22,500 nucleotides of DNA from Opitutaceae bacterium (GCA_016711225.1 JADJTK010000044.1:1-22500); one strand, 5' to 3'. Shown: positions 8,557 through 15,689, counted from the first letter of the stretch. The notes: a model not told the origin generated them from the letters alone. Numbers and translations are program-made.

Positions 8557-9099
8557 ATGTCCAAAGACCACACACGCACCAGCAAGTTTCTCAGCCTGGT
8601 ACTACGACATGAGCCCGCCAAGGCCGGCCTCACTCTCGCCTCCGCCGGTTGGGTCGGAGTCGCCGAACTGCTCGCTGGCTGCGCCGCTGCCGGAGTCGCC
8701 ATCACTCGCGATGAACTCGCGACCATCGTCGCCCAAAACGACAAGAAGCGCTTCGCGTTCAGCGACGACGGCCTGTGCATTCGCGCCAATCAAGGCCACT
8801 TCGTCGAGATCCATCTCAACCTCGCTCCGTTCACGCCGCCTGAACACCTCTTCCATGGGACCGCAGATCGGTTCCTCGAACCGATCCGCCAGAACGGGCT
8901 CTCCAAACAACAGCGGCACCACGTCCACCTTTCGGCTGCCCGTGAAACTGCGGTTGAAGTCGACAAGCGACACGGTCGCCCAGTTGTCCTGCGAGTCGCC
9001 GCCGGCGAAATGGCGAGACTGTGACACACGTTCTACTGCTCCGCCAATGGAGTCTAGCTGACCGATTCCGTACCACCGCAGTTCCTCAGCGAAACGTGA
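8557..9099 (+). CDS. kptA: RNA 2'-phosphotransferase (Tpt1/KptA) with two in-frame stop codons
   Basis: KptA moves an RNA 2'-phosphate to NAD+, giving ADP-ribose 1'',2''-cyclic phosphate and nicotinamide. The frame from ATG 8557 shows LSLVLRHEPAKAGL (Arg-His of the active site), NDKKRFAFSDDG, CIRANQGHFVEI, EHLFHGT near 8850, and RHHVHLSAARETAVEVDKRH with GRPVVLRV near 8910-8996. Translation stops at TGA 9022-9024, giving 155 residues. The same frame continues after the stop with HTFYCSANGV, a second stop TAG 9055-9057, then LTDSVPPQFL to TGA 9097-9099. The family ends with M..DG..FY.S.NGVWLT..VP, so TGA sits where Gly (GGA) and TAG where Trp (TGG) are expected: two single-base changes without any frame change. 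The putative catalytic Arg/His residues lie before the stops. Confidence 0.85.
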
Positions 9100-9118
9100 C
9101 ACCATTCCAGCGTTTCCA

Positions 9119-9574
9119 ATGAGCAGCATCCTCTTCTACCGCGTCAATGAGCCCTACGGCGAGTTCTCCAACTTCGCCCCATTTCCAATCATCTTGAAGG
9201 GAAAGACGTGGCCAACCTCTGAGCACTACTTCCAAGCTCAGAAATTCCCCGACACAGCCAACGAAGAGGAAATCCGGAACGAGCCGTCTCCCATGGTGGC
9301 CGCCCGCATGGGCTGTTCCCGAAGTCGGCCCCTGCGCCGGGACTGGGAGATCGTGAAGGACTCCATCATGTACGAAGCGGTGATGGCAAAGGTCACCCAG
9401 CATGCCTCGGTTCGTGACCTCCTACTCAATACCGGCGAGGCCGCACTGATCGAGCATACCGACAACGACCGCTATTGGGCGGACGGAGTAGACGGCACCG
9501 GGCGCAACCGCTTGGGGGAGATTCTCTGCGAGATTCGCGCGGTGCTGCGCGAATCCAACCGTTCTCCGCACTGA
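9119..9574 (+). CDS. NADAR family protein (YbiA-like)
   Basis: A complete 151-residue NADAR (DUF1768) protein. It closely follows E. coli YbiA: GEFSNFAPFPIILKGKTWP, then TSEHYFQAQKF (residues about 38-48, with the conserved glutamate), EEIRNEPSPMVAARMG, PLRRDWEIVKDSIMYEAV, LIEHTDNDRYW and NRLGEILCEIR at the end. NADAR proteins are linked to ADP-ribose chemistry; members have been shown to remove ADP-ribose from guanine bases, and others act on riboflavin-pathway intermediates. Two conserved positions differ from YbiA: MGR is MGC here, and YWGDG is YWADG. The gene starts 20 bases after the extended kptA frame and is followed by the second DraG gene after 13 bases. Family assignment is strong; substrate is not determined. 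Confidence 0.9.
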   Translation: MSSILFYRVNEPYGEFSNFAPFPIILKGKTWPTSEHYFQAQKFPDTANEEEIRNEPSPMVAARMGCSRSRPLRRDWEIVKDSIMYEAVMAKVTQHASVRDLLLNTGEAALIEHTDNDRYWADGVDGTGRNRLGEILCEIRAVLRESNRSPH

Positions 9575-9587
9575 ATACCCCGCCCCC

Positions 9588-10641
9588 GTGACGCCCCACC
9601 CCATCACAGGCTGCCTGCTCGGCACCGCCGTTGGCGACGCCATCGGGCTCCCATACGAAGGCATTTCCCGCCAGCGGGCCCCCCGCCTGTTCGGACCTCC
9701 CGACCGGCATCGCTTCTTCTTTCGGCGCGGCATGGTGTCCGACGACACCGAACAGTGCTGCATGGTCGCCCAGGCGTTGATCGCTTCCGGCGGCGACCTC
9801 AAACGCTTCAAGCGCTCGCTCGCGTGGCGCTTCCGCTTCTGGCTGCTCGGCCTACCGGCCGGCGTCGGCCTGGCCACCGCACGGTCCATCATCCGACTCT
9901 GGCTCGGTTTTGGCGCGGAGCGCAGCGGCGTGTTTTCCGCTGGTAATGGTCCGGCCATGCGGGCGGCTCTCTTCGGTGCCGCCATCGACGATCTCACCAC
10001 CCTGCGCTCGCTGGTACGCGCCTCGACCCGCCTGACACACCGACCCCAAAGCGGAGTACGGCGCCTATGCGGTCACACTGGCCGGCAGGGGATGGCCGGC
10101 CACGATTCCGCCGTCTCCGGCGCGGCTTACCTCGAAGCCCTTCGCACCGCGCTCGGTAGCGATGGGGCCGAACTGATCACTCTCGTCTCGCGCGCCGTGA
10201 ACTCCGCCGCGAGCGGGCACTCGACGGAGGCTTTCGCCGAGTCCCTCGGCCTGAAGAAGGGGAGTGTCCGGCTACGTCTATCACACGGTGCCCGTCGCCC
10301 TCCATGCTTGGCTCGCCAATCCGCGGGATTACCGGGCCGCAGTCTCGGCAGTGGTGCGTTGCGGGGGCGATACAGATACCACCGCCGCAATTGTCGGCGG
10401 CATCCTGGGCTCCGCCCTCGGCAAGGAGGGCATCCCGGCCGATTGGCTCGCGGGTCTGATGGAGTGGCCGCGCTCCGCCTCCTGGATGGAGCGCCTGGGC
10501 ACCCAACTTGAGCAAAGCATCGCCACGCCAACCCCCACCCGTCCGCTCGGCCTGCCCGTCTTGGCCGTGCTGCTGCGGAATCTCCTCTTTCTGCTAATCG
10601 TCCTGTCCCACGGCTTCCGCCGCCTGCTGCCGCCGTTCTGA
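9588..10641 (+). CDS. Second ADP-ribosylglycohydrolase with hydrophobic C-terminal tail, frame-disrupted
   Basis: A DraG/ARH-family enzyme from another subgroup than the first. GTG 9588 starts ITGCLLGTAVGDAIGLPYEG, followed by GMVSDDTEQCCMVAQAL near 9730 (first metal site) and GNGPAMRAALFGAAI near 9945. RLTHTDPKAEYGAYAVTLAG appears after a shift near 10040, the frame returns near 10090, and GYVYHTVPVALHAWL appears after a shift near 10260. CGGDTDTTAAIVGGILG near 10363-10413 is the second metal site. After the catalytic domain a strongly hydrophobic segment, LPVLAVLLRNLLFLLIVLSH, runs to RRLLPPF at the end, like a single C-terminal membrane anchor. About three frame changes are needed. Length after repair is about 350 residues. 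Family firm; membrane location inferred from the tail only. Confidence 0.85.
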
Positions 10642-10701
10642 AACCGACCCTGATGGGATCTTGTCAGCCGAGGACAAAGCCCTGAACATTCGCATACCCC
10701 G

Positions 10702-12440
10702 ATGGCACAAAATCCGGACACCCCGAACGAGAATGACCGCACGGATGGCGTTGACGCGCAAAGGCCAAACCGAGGAAGAGGCGTTGCCGCAGCGTTCAAG
10801 CGGCACCCGCTCATCGGTACTCTGATCGCCTGCTCCGTGCTGGTCGCAGTTGCAGGAGCCGCTTGGATACACTTCTGGAATTCCGGCCTCCCCAGCACGA
10901 AGCATGAAGCAGTGATGGGCATCGTGGCGAAGCTGTCTGCGGCGGATCGTCGCCTGCTGGCTCAGACTCGCCGCGACAACCTTGGGATGTTCCACATGGG
11001 TTGGGGCATGGGCATCCGCAATGGACTCGGCTTGTGGGGAAAGAACAAACGTCTGATGAGAGACATCAGCGGCGGCGAACCCATGCATACGGACAACATG
11101 TCAGGAATCATTATGGTGGCGGTGTGGGATGAGCTGCACAAAGGGGAACAGATTCCGAATTTCGACGTTTCCGATCCCTCGAAGTTCTTCCGGCAGATCG
11201 ACACATTCCTTCGCGGCGCCAAGGCGAAGAACGAAACCGCCCTTTTGGTCCACACCCCCGTCTGGGTGCTCAAAGATCGGTCCCCTTACATGGTCGACGA
11301 ATTGACTCACTCGATGCCGCGGATCGTCGACGAGGCCAAGCGGATCATTGCCCACAAGGAGCCACTCACCTACCTCGCACTCCAGTATCTCACAGAAGTC
11401 GAACGTACCGGATCGATCTTCCAAGAAATCGAGCCGCTCCTCGACGACATGACGGTCGTGCCGTTACCACAGCGCGTGCGTTCACAGGCAGAGAATGAAG
11501 TTGCGGCGCCGACTTACTCTTGGGGCCCACGACCGTCTCGCAGATCGCCGCCATCGCGCTGGGGGACCTGTACCACATACCCGTTGACTCTGCAGAGTCA
11601 TACCGGTCATGGAGAGCCGCGGTAGACGCCGACTCGGTGCTGCGGTGGAAGTATCGGCCAGTGATCAGTGACGACGATCTGACTGGTTTGCTGGCTGATC
11701 GAATCACATTTGCCCGTGTCCTGTGCATGTCTCGCCGCTGGATCGACTTCGTGGGAGGCGGTCACTTCGAGATCGGAATAACCAAGGATGGGTTCGACTT
11801 ACTTGCTCGCCTCACGGGGACGAAAGTCGACTTCGCGAATGAGCAGCGCGAAGCGATGGCCCATCAGCTTCTTCAGGTCGTTCTGGCCGGCATTCCGATG
11901 GACCAACTTGTCGCGGCGATGAGAATCGATCCGTCAATCCCGCCACCCAAATGGATCGAGGACCGCGAGAAGTACACCCAAGACTACTTTGGCGCGGCTG
12001 TGATTCAAGCAAAGCGGGACGCCCTCGTCGGACACTCGAACAAAGCGGCTGTCTGGGATCTCTTGGAACAGCATAGGCGTGAAGCCAAGGTTTGCTGGCC
12101 ATACAAAGAATACCTTTGCCGTCTCATGTTCGCGGTCGATTTCGAACGCACCGACAAGCTGGCCAAAGAACTCCTGCTTTCGGTTACGGTGCCCAAAGAC
12201 GAGCACGACCTATTCGAGCGCGAGGAGATGCTCACCGCGATCTTGAAGGACCAATTCCCTACCTACCGGCAGATGATCAAGGACCTGTACTTTGTGACGT
12301 GGCCTCAGAAGCTGAATGGGGCGTCGGACCTCACCGGAACCATCAACCGCTACATCATTCGTGAGGGTGAGGAGAAACAGCGGCTCTGGGAGGAAATCCA
12401 AAGGGATCCGCGGTATGCGAGTGTCGCCTCTCGGCGATGA
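10702..12440 (+). CDS. Unrecognised membrane-anchored protein with a DUF6794-like segment, one frameshift
   Basis: I do not recognise the full-length protein. ATG 10702 opens a polar N-terminus with basic residues (KR at 33-34), then one membrane span at about residues 37-59 (IGTLIACSVLVAVAGAAWIH), so most of the protein probably lies outside the membrane. Residues about 105-150 contain GIRNGLGLWGKNKRLM and DNMSGIIMVAVWDEL, which resemble the RN..GLW and DDMS.II patterns of DUF6794-type domains; this is from memory and moderate at best. Around 11515 the frame shifts and LGPTTVSQIAAIALGDLYHI continues into a soluble C-terminal half rich in charged helices, ending at TGA 12438-12440. Repaired length is about 579 residues. 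It lies 60 bases after the second DraG gene, and its stop overlaps the next start (ATGA). Confidence 0.6.
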
Positions 12441-12895
12441 ATGAACTTCCCGAATCAGAAGTCCGCGATGTCCTGGCTAAAACAGAACCTGGCGATCTTG
12501 GGAAACCTTCGCGGCCCGACGAACCAAGACCAATGCTTCGTCGCCTGAGAGTCCTTTTCGTATGCGCGATGAATCGGCAGCGCAGCGTCACCGCCGAGCG
12601 GGTATACCGCAATGACGCCCGGCTCGAGGTACGCTCGGCCGGGGTCCGCTCGGAAGCCGAGCGCCGGGTGAGCGAGGCGGACCTAAAATGGGCAGACGTC
12701 GTTTTTGTGATGGAGCGCGAGCACAAGCAATGGATCACGATGCGGTTCGAGGAACTGGACATGCCCCGCATCGACGTTCTCGACATTCCCGACGATTTCG
12801 AAGTGATGGACCCGGAACTAGTGGACCTACTGCGAGCGACTCTCGATCCGGAAATCAACCACATTTTGGCCGGATCGCCCCTCTTTGGCCAATAG
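12437..12895 (+). CDS. Low-molecular-weight protein tyrosine phosphatase-like protein
   Basis: The core begins RLRVLFVCAMNRQRSVTAE, where CAMNRQRS is the C(X)5RS phosphate loop of low-molecular-weight phosphatases. It continues with EVRSAGVRSEA, LKWADVVFVMEREHKQWI and VLDIPDDFEVMDPELVDLL, whose aspartates lie where the general acid is expected. This matches a short subgroup of about 110 residues. The frame starts at ATG 12437, overlapping the previous stop, but ATG 12535 lies just before the core, so the first 33 residues may be untranslated. Biological substrate is unknown; some family members act on phosphotyrosine, others on small molecules. It is the last + strand gene and faces the - strand genes. 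The frame is intact. Confidence 0.75.
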   Translation: MNELPESEVRDVLAKTEPGDLGKPSRPDEPRPMLRRLRVLFVCAMNRQRSVTAERVYRNDARLEVRSAGVRSEAERRVSEADLKWADVVFVMEREHKQWITMRFEELDMPRIDVLDIPDDFEVMDPELVDLLRATLDPEINHILAGSPLFGQ

Positions 12896-12920
12896 CCCCG
12901 CTGTCACAGAAAACCGACCG

Positions 12921-13024
12921 CCACGCCCAATCGGGGAAGAGGGATTCGACCTGCTGCAGTGCATCGGTCAACCGGGCTTTGAGCGATCCACGCAAGAGCA
13001 TCCGGGGGACCGTCCGGGCAGCCA
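12921..13024 (-). pseudogene. Remnant of a nadR 3' end
   Basis: On the - strand this segment reads TVPRMLLRGSLKARLTDALQ followed by VESLF, which aligns without gaps to the C-terminus of the intact nadR downstream (TVPWKLLRGSPEARLAEALQ, then VDALF). By hand, about 80 of 104 bases agree between 12921-13024 and 14077-14180. Nothing of the rest of nadR is present; upstream of it (higher coordinates) comes vapC. It is therefore a diverged copy of a gene end, not a gene. Confidence 0.75.
12921..13024. repeat. Direct repeat, copy 1 (flanks vapBC)
   Basis: Same orientation as the copy at 14077-14180 and about 77% identical to it by hand alignment, with a ten-base perfect block (ggggaccgtc). Together the copies bracket about 1.05 kb containing vapBC. 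Confidence 0.7.
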
Positions 13025-13095
13025 TCACAAAGCCGTCGCTGAGGGAGAGTCGAAGCACTGCGAAGGCATCAGGATCCGAGCCGGATGTTGGGGCT

Positions 13096-13491
13096 TCATT
13101 TCCAGGCCTGCACCTTCAGGCCTTTGACCCGCTTGAATTCCCCCGCGTTGGCGGTGACGATCGTTGCCCCGAGGCTACGGGCTTGGGCGGCGATCAGGAG
13201 ATCGAGCGGACCAATCGGCGTACCCGCCGACTCCAAAGCGGCCCGGATCTCGGCGTAATGGAGCGCGGCGGAGAGATCGAATTCAACGAGTTGGAAGAGA
13301 CTCAGAAACGCCTCCAGTCGCGCGGCCTGTTGCGGATGGGTCTGCAGATTCTTCTTCACCCCGGTCCAGAGCTCGGCCGCAACAATAACCGGGATACCAG
13401 TGAGCGCCGGGTCGGGCAATTTTCCAAGGCCGGCCTGATTGCGCAGCACGGGAATGCACGTGCTGGTATCGAGGAGAAACGAAAGTTTCAC
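13096..13491 (-). CDS. vapC: VapC-type PIN-domain toxin
   Basis: PIN-domain ribonuclease of a type II toxin-antitoxin pair. A GTG start at 13491 gives 131 residues beginning SFLLDTSTCIPVLRN, with the first acidic residue in LDT. VIVAAELWTGVKK carries the conserved glutamate, and TPIGPLDLLIAAQARSLG followed by IVTANAGEFKRV carries the remaining acidic residues, so the metal-binding set is complete. VapC proteins usually cleave tRNA or rRNA and are held inactive by VapB. The antitoxin gene lies directly upstream with a 12-base gap. The frame is intact. The pair sits between two copies of the nadR 3' end. Confidence 0.9.
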   Translation of the reverse strand: MKLSFLLDTSTCIPVLRNQAGLGKLPDPALTGIPVIVAAELWTGVKKNLQTHPQQAARLEAFLSLFQLVEFDLSAALHYAEIRAALESAGTPIGPLDLLIAAQARSLGATIVTANAGEFKRVKGLKVQAWK

Positions 13492-13503
13492 GGAGGCGCC
13501 GGG

Positions 13504-13753
13504 TCAAAATTCGGCAATAGCCCGCTCGTGCTTCGCCGGCCGGGGCGGCGGGGAACTCTCCAGCCTCTGGGAATTTCTCCGCGAGGTGGCGGGCGATCTC
13601 GGCGAATGTCCGAAATCTGGCCGCCGGCAGCGGTGTGAGCACCACATCGTCGCCGCGCTTTTCGATCTGCACTTCCGAGCTGTCGAAGCGGAAGGCCTTG
13701 GGCAGGCGGACCGCCTGGCTGCCTCCGTGGCGGAATATCTTGGCGGTGATCAT
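13504..13753 (-). CDS. vapB: VapB-type antitoxin, one frameshift near its 3' end
   Basis: An AbrB/SpoVT-type antitoxin start: ITAKIFRHGGSQAVRLPKAF, then VQIEKRGDDVVLTPL, the usual swapped-hairpin DNA-binding domain of VapB. As read, the frame runs on through the vapC gene for another 70 residues. Shifting one base in the GC run at about 13535-13560 gives RPAKHERAIAEF and a TGA at 13506-13504, just before the vapC start. The span of 250 bases is one more than a multiple of three, in agreement with a single extra base. Repaired length is 82 residues, normal for VapB. VapB together with VapC normally represses its own promoter. Confidence 0.85.
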
Positions 13754-14061
13754 AGCTACGGACAGTAGCTACAACGGCCGGAGGTCAAGCCGCGAGCCCA
13801 TTGTTCAGCTCCTCAAACGGGGCAGCCAGCTTCTCGAGAGCTGATGGGCTTTGCCAAAGTCGCCACGCTGGAAGAACGGCGCGTAGTCGAGATCGTCGTC
13901 CAAACCCGCCTTCAACCGCCGAGGTACGACGCTCGACCAGGGGTACCGATCTGCAGAGGAATTTGCGTGAACTCCGGCCCCCCTCCCGTGCCCCTTGTGA
14001 CCGGTTTGAACTGCGGTTTCGAGGATCAGAGTGCCGGCTTCATCAAAGGGACTCCCTCGGA
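13754..14061. other. Intergenic region between vapB and nadR; no gene recognised
   Basis: It should hold the vapBC promoter and the end of the nadR transcript. A - strand frame (14080-13805) contains LDDDLDYAPFFQRGDFGKAH, which does not look random, but I cannot assign it to any family and it overlaps the nadR 3' end. No hairpin with a T-run is seen. Confidence 0.4.
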
Positions 14062-15051
14062 TCAGGTCCCGGGTTGCCACACCGAGCCAGCGAAGAGCGC
14101 GTCGACCCGCTGCAGCGCCTCGGCCAGTCGGGCTTCGGGCGATCCCCGCAAGAGCTTCCAGGGGACCGTCTGTGCGGTCAGCGCTTCCTCAAACCAGCCG
14201 TGCATCTCGTGGCGGATGTGCTCCCCGTCGCGCAAGCCGTCTTGGACAAATGGAATTTCGTCTCCGGTCAGCAGATAGAGGTCACAGCGCCCCTGCGCAG
14301 CGATGGTTTCCACCTCCGGGCTGTCGGTCCCCACATAGCGCCGGTGCCAAAGCGTCGTGGCGAAGGCGTTCGTGTCGCAGACCAATAGCCGGTTGGCCTG
14401 CCGCGCGGCGGCGTTCTCCCGCCTCAGCTGCTCCGTCGCGATGTGGACAAACTCGGGCGTCGTCCAGACGTCGTCCTTCGCCGCCATCTTCGGAACCGAG
14501 TACTCGCGCCCATACTCCTCCACCAACGGGGTACGAAGCCGTTCGGCCATTGCCTGGGCGAGAGTGGTGGTCCCCGTCGATTCAGCGCCCAACACGCAAA
14601 CCCGCTTGGCGAACCAGCCGCGCACCGGCGGCTCGATGAATTCCCAGTTGACGTAGGGGTCCCGCCTTACCGCCGTTCCCGAAACTGGCACACGCAGGCG
14701 CGGCTGATCCACCGACACATGCTGGGATCCCATGAGCTGGGCGTAAGGCTCGCCGTAGGCTTCGGAAGTGAACACAGCATCCGGCGCACGCCCCAGCCAC
14801 CGGATCGTATTCTCCGCCCAGATTCGGGAGTCGTTCTCATCGTAGCGGTCGTCGACCACCATCACCCGGACACCGGGATGAATCTCGCGCAGCCACTGGC
14901 CTCGGATTTCCCCGTTCACAAAATCGGAGGGCTTCGCGCAGAGGATGACCACCGTCTGGTCCGAACGCGCCACCGCGGTCTCGATCAACAGCTTGTGCCC
15001 CCGGTGCGGCGGCAGGAATTTGCCGATCACCAACCCGAGCCCGTAGCTCAT
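14062..15051 (-). CDS. nadR: NadR: NMN adenylyltransferase / ribosylnicotinamide kinase
   Basis: A two-domain enzyme of 329 residues that phosphorylates nicotinamide riboside to NMN and adenylates NMN to NAD+. The N-terminal nucleotidyltransferase domain has GLVIGKFLPPHRGHKLLIET (the HXGH motif) at residues about 5-24, and VSGTAVRRDPYVNWEF near 145 corresponds to ISXTXXR. The kinase domain has VLGAESTGTTTLAQAM near residue 172; the usual Walker A lysine is Thr here, a variant I recall from other NadR-like proteins. VEEYGREY follows, and then LLVCDTNAFATTLWHRRYVG and DLYLLTGDEIPFVQDGLRDG. There is no N-terminal helix-turn-helix, so it is not a repressor like enteric NadR. ATG 15051 overlaps the pnuC stop (ATGA). 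The frame is intact. Confidence 0.92.
   Translation of the reverse strand: MSYGLGLVIGKFLPPHRGHKLLIETAVARSDQTVVILCAKPSDFVNGEIRGQWLREIHPGVRVMVVDDRYDENDSRIWAENTIRWLGRAPDAVFTSEAYGEPYAQLMGSQHVSVDQPRLRVPVSGTAVRRDPYVNWEFIEPPVRGWFAKRVCVLGAESTGTTTLAQAMAERLRTPLVEEYGREYSVPKMAAKDDVWTTPEFVHIATEQLRRENAAARQANRLLVCDTNAFATTLWHRRYVGTDSPEVETIAAQGRCDLYLLTGDEIPFVQDGLRDGEHIRHEMHGWFEEALTAQTVPWKLLRGSPEARLAEALQRVDALFAGSVWQPGT
14077..14180. repeat. Direct repeat, copy 2 (inside nadR 3' end)
   Basis: Functional copy of the repeat at 12921-13024, coding for the last 30-35 residues of nadR. The 77% identity means the two copies did not arise from a recent duplication. Confidence 0.7.
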
Positions 15052-15689
15052 GCCTCCCTCCCCGCGGCCGACCAACTCCGCCACCACTCCCGCAGACCGA
15101 TTAGGCACATGACCAAAAAGACCGCGTAAAGCGCGGCGGTGAGCGGCAGTCCGCGAGCCAGATACAGCGGCACATAAATGAGATCGGCGACGATCCAGAC
15201 GGCCCAGTTCTCCAGGCGTTTGCGGCAAAGCAGGTATTGAGCGGCCAAGCTCAATACCGTGGTTAGCGAGTCCCAGAAGGGCGCGGCGCCATTCACTGCC
15301 AGCAGCAGCTCTCTCAGCCCGTAGGTGCAGGCGGGAATCGCCACCAACAGGGCCAGCCATTCGGCCCGGGTGGTCCGGCTGATGGTGAGCCGCTCCCGGT
15401 TCGCTCCCCCGTGTAGCCAATTCAGCCAGCCGTAGGCGCCCAGGGCGAAATAGACGACCTGAAGTCCAGTATCCGCGTAGAGCCGGCCCTGGAAGAAGAG
15501 CACGAAGAAGACGACGTTGTTCGCCAGCCCGATCGGCCAATTCCACAGGTGCTCGCGCACGACCAGCCAGACACACACGCCTCCCGTCGCAAAGCCCCAG
15601 GCTTCGGTCACCGAAATCGTCCACCAGTTCAGGTAAGAGGCGGCCAGCACGAGCAGCGAAGCCGCCGTCATGAGACCTATTTCAGCCAT
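15048..15689 (-). CDS. pnuC: PnuC: nicotinamide riboside transporter
   Basis: PnuC is an inner-membrane facilitator for nicotinamide riboside; the next gene's NadR traps the substrate by phosphorylation. The protein has six or seven hydrophobic helices and the family signature WNWPIGLANNVVFFVLFF followed by GRLYADTGLQVVYFALGAYG and W.NWL. LENWAVWIVADLIYVPLYLA lies towards the C-terminus. ATG 15689 (MAEIGLM) gives 213 residues, usual for the family. A GTG at 15818 would add 43 residues (HAGLAAPRIHRLV and so on) without family similarity, so I reject it. No clear Shine-Dalgarno sequence is seen. The stop overlaps the nadR ATG, so the two are one transcription unit running leftwards. Confidence 0.9.
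   Translation of the reverse strand: MAEIGLMTAASLLVLAASYLNWWTISVTEAWGFATGGVCVWLVVREHLWNWPIGLANNVVFFVLFFQGRLYADTGLQVVYFALGAYGWLNWLHGGANRERLTISRTTRAEWLALLVAIPACTYGLRELLLAVNGAAPFWDSLTTVLSLAAQYLLCRKRLENWAVWIVADLIYVPLYLARGLPLTAALYAVFLVMCLIGLREWWRSWSAAGREA

Noticed and set aside
8557..9099. Stop-codon reassignment in kptA
   Set aside because: The two stops are different codons at Gly and Trp positions, and many intact genes in the window end normally at TGA, so no single alternative code explains both.
815..12895. Transposon or phage insertion as the cause of the frame damage
   Set aside because: No transposase, terminal repeats or phage structural genes are visible; the breaks are single-base shifts spread over many genes.
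13805..14080. 91-residue - strand frame between vapB and nadR
   Set aside because: One stretch looks protein-like, but it overlaps the nadR end and matches no family I know; too weak to call a gene.
14062..15624. nadR frame extended to 15624 (520 residues)
   Set aside because: The extra part overlaps pnuC in another frame, and the family start GLVIGKFLPPH follows ATG 15051.
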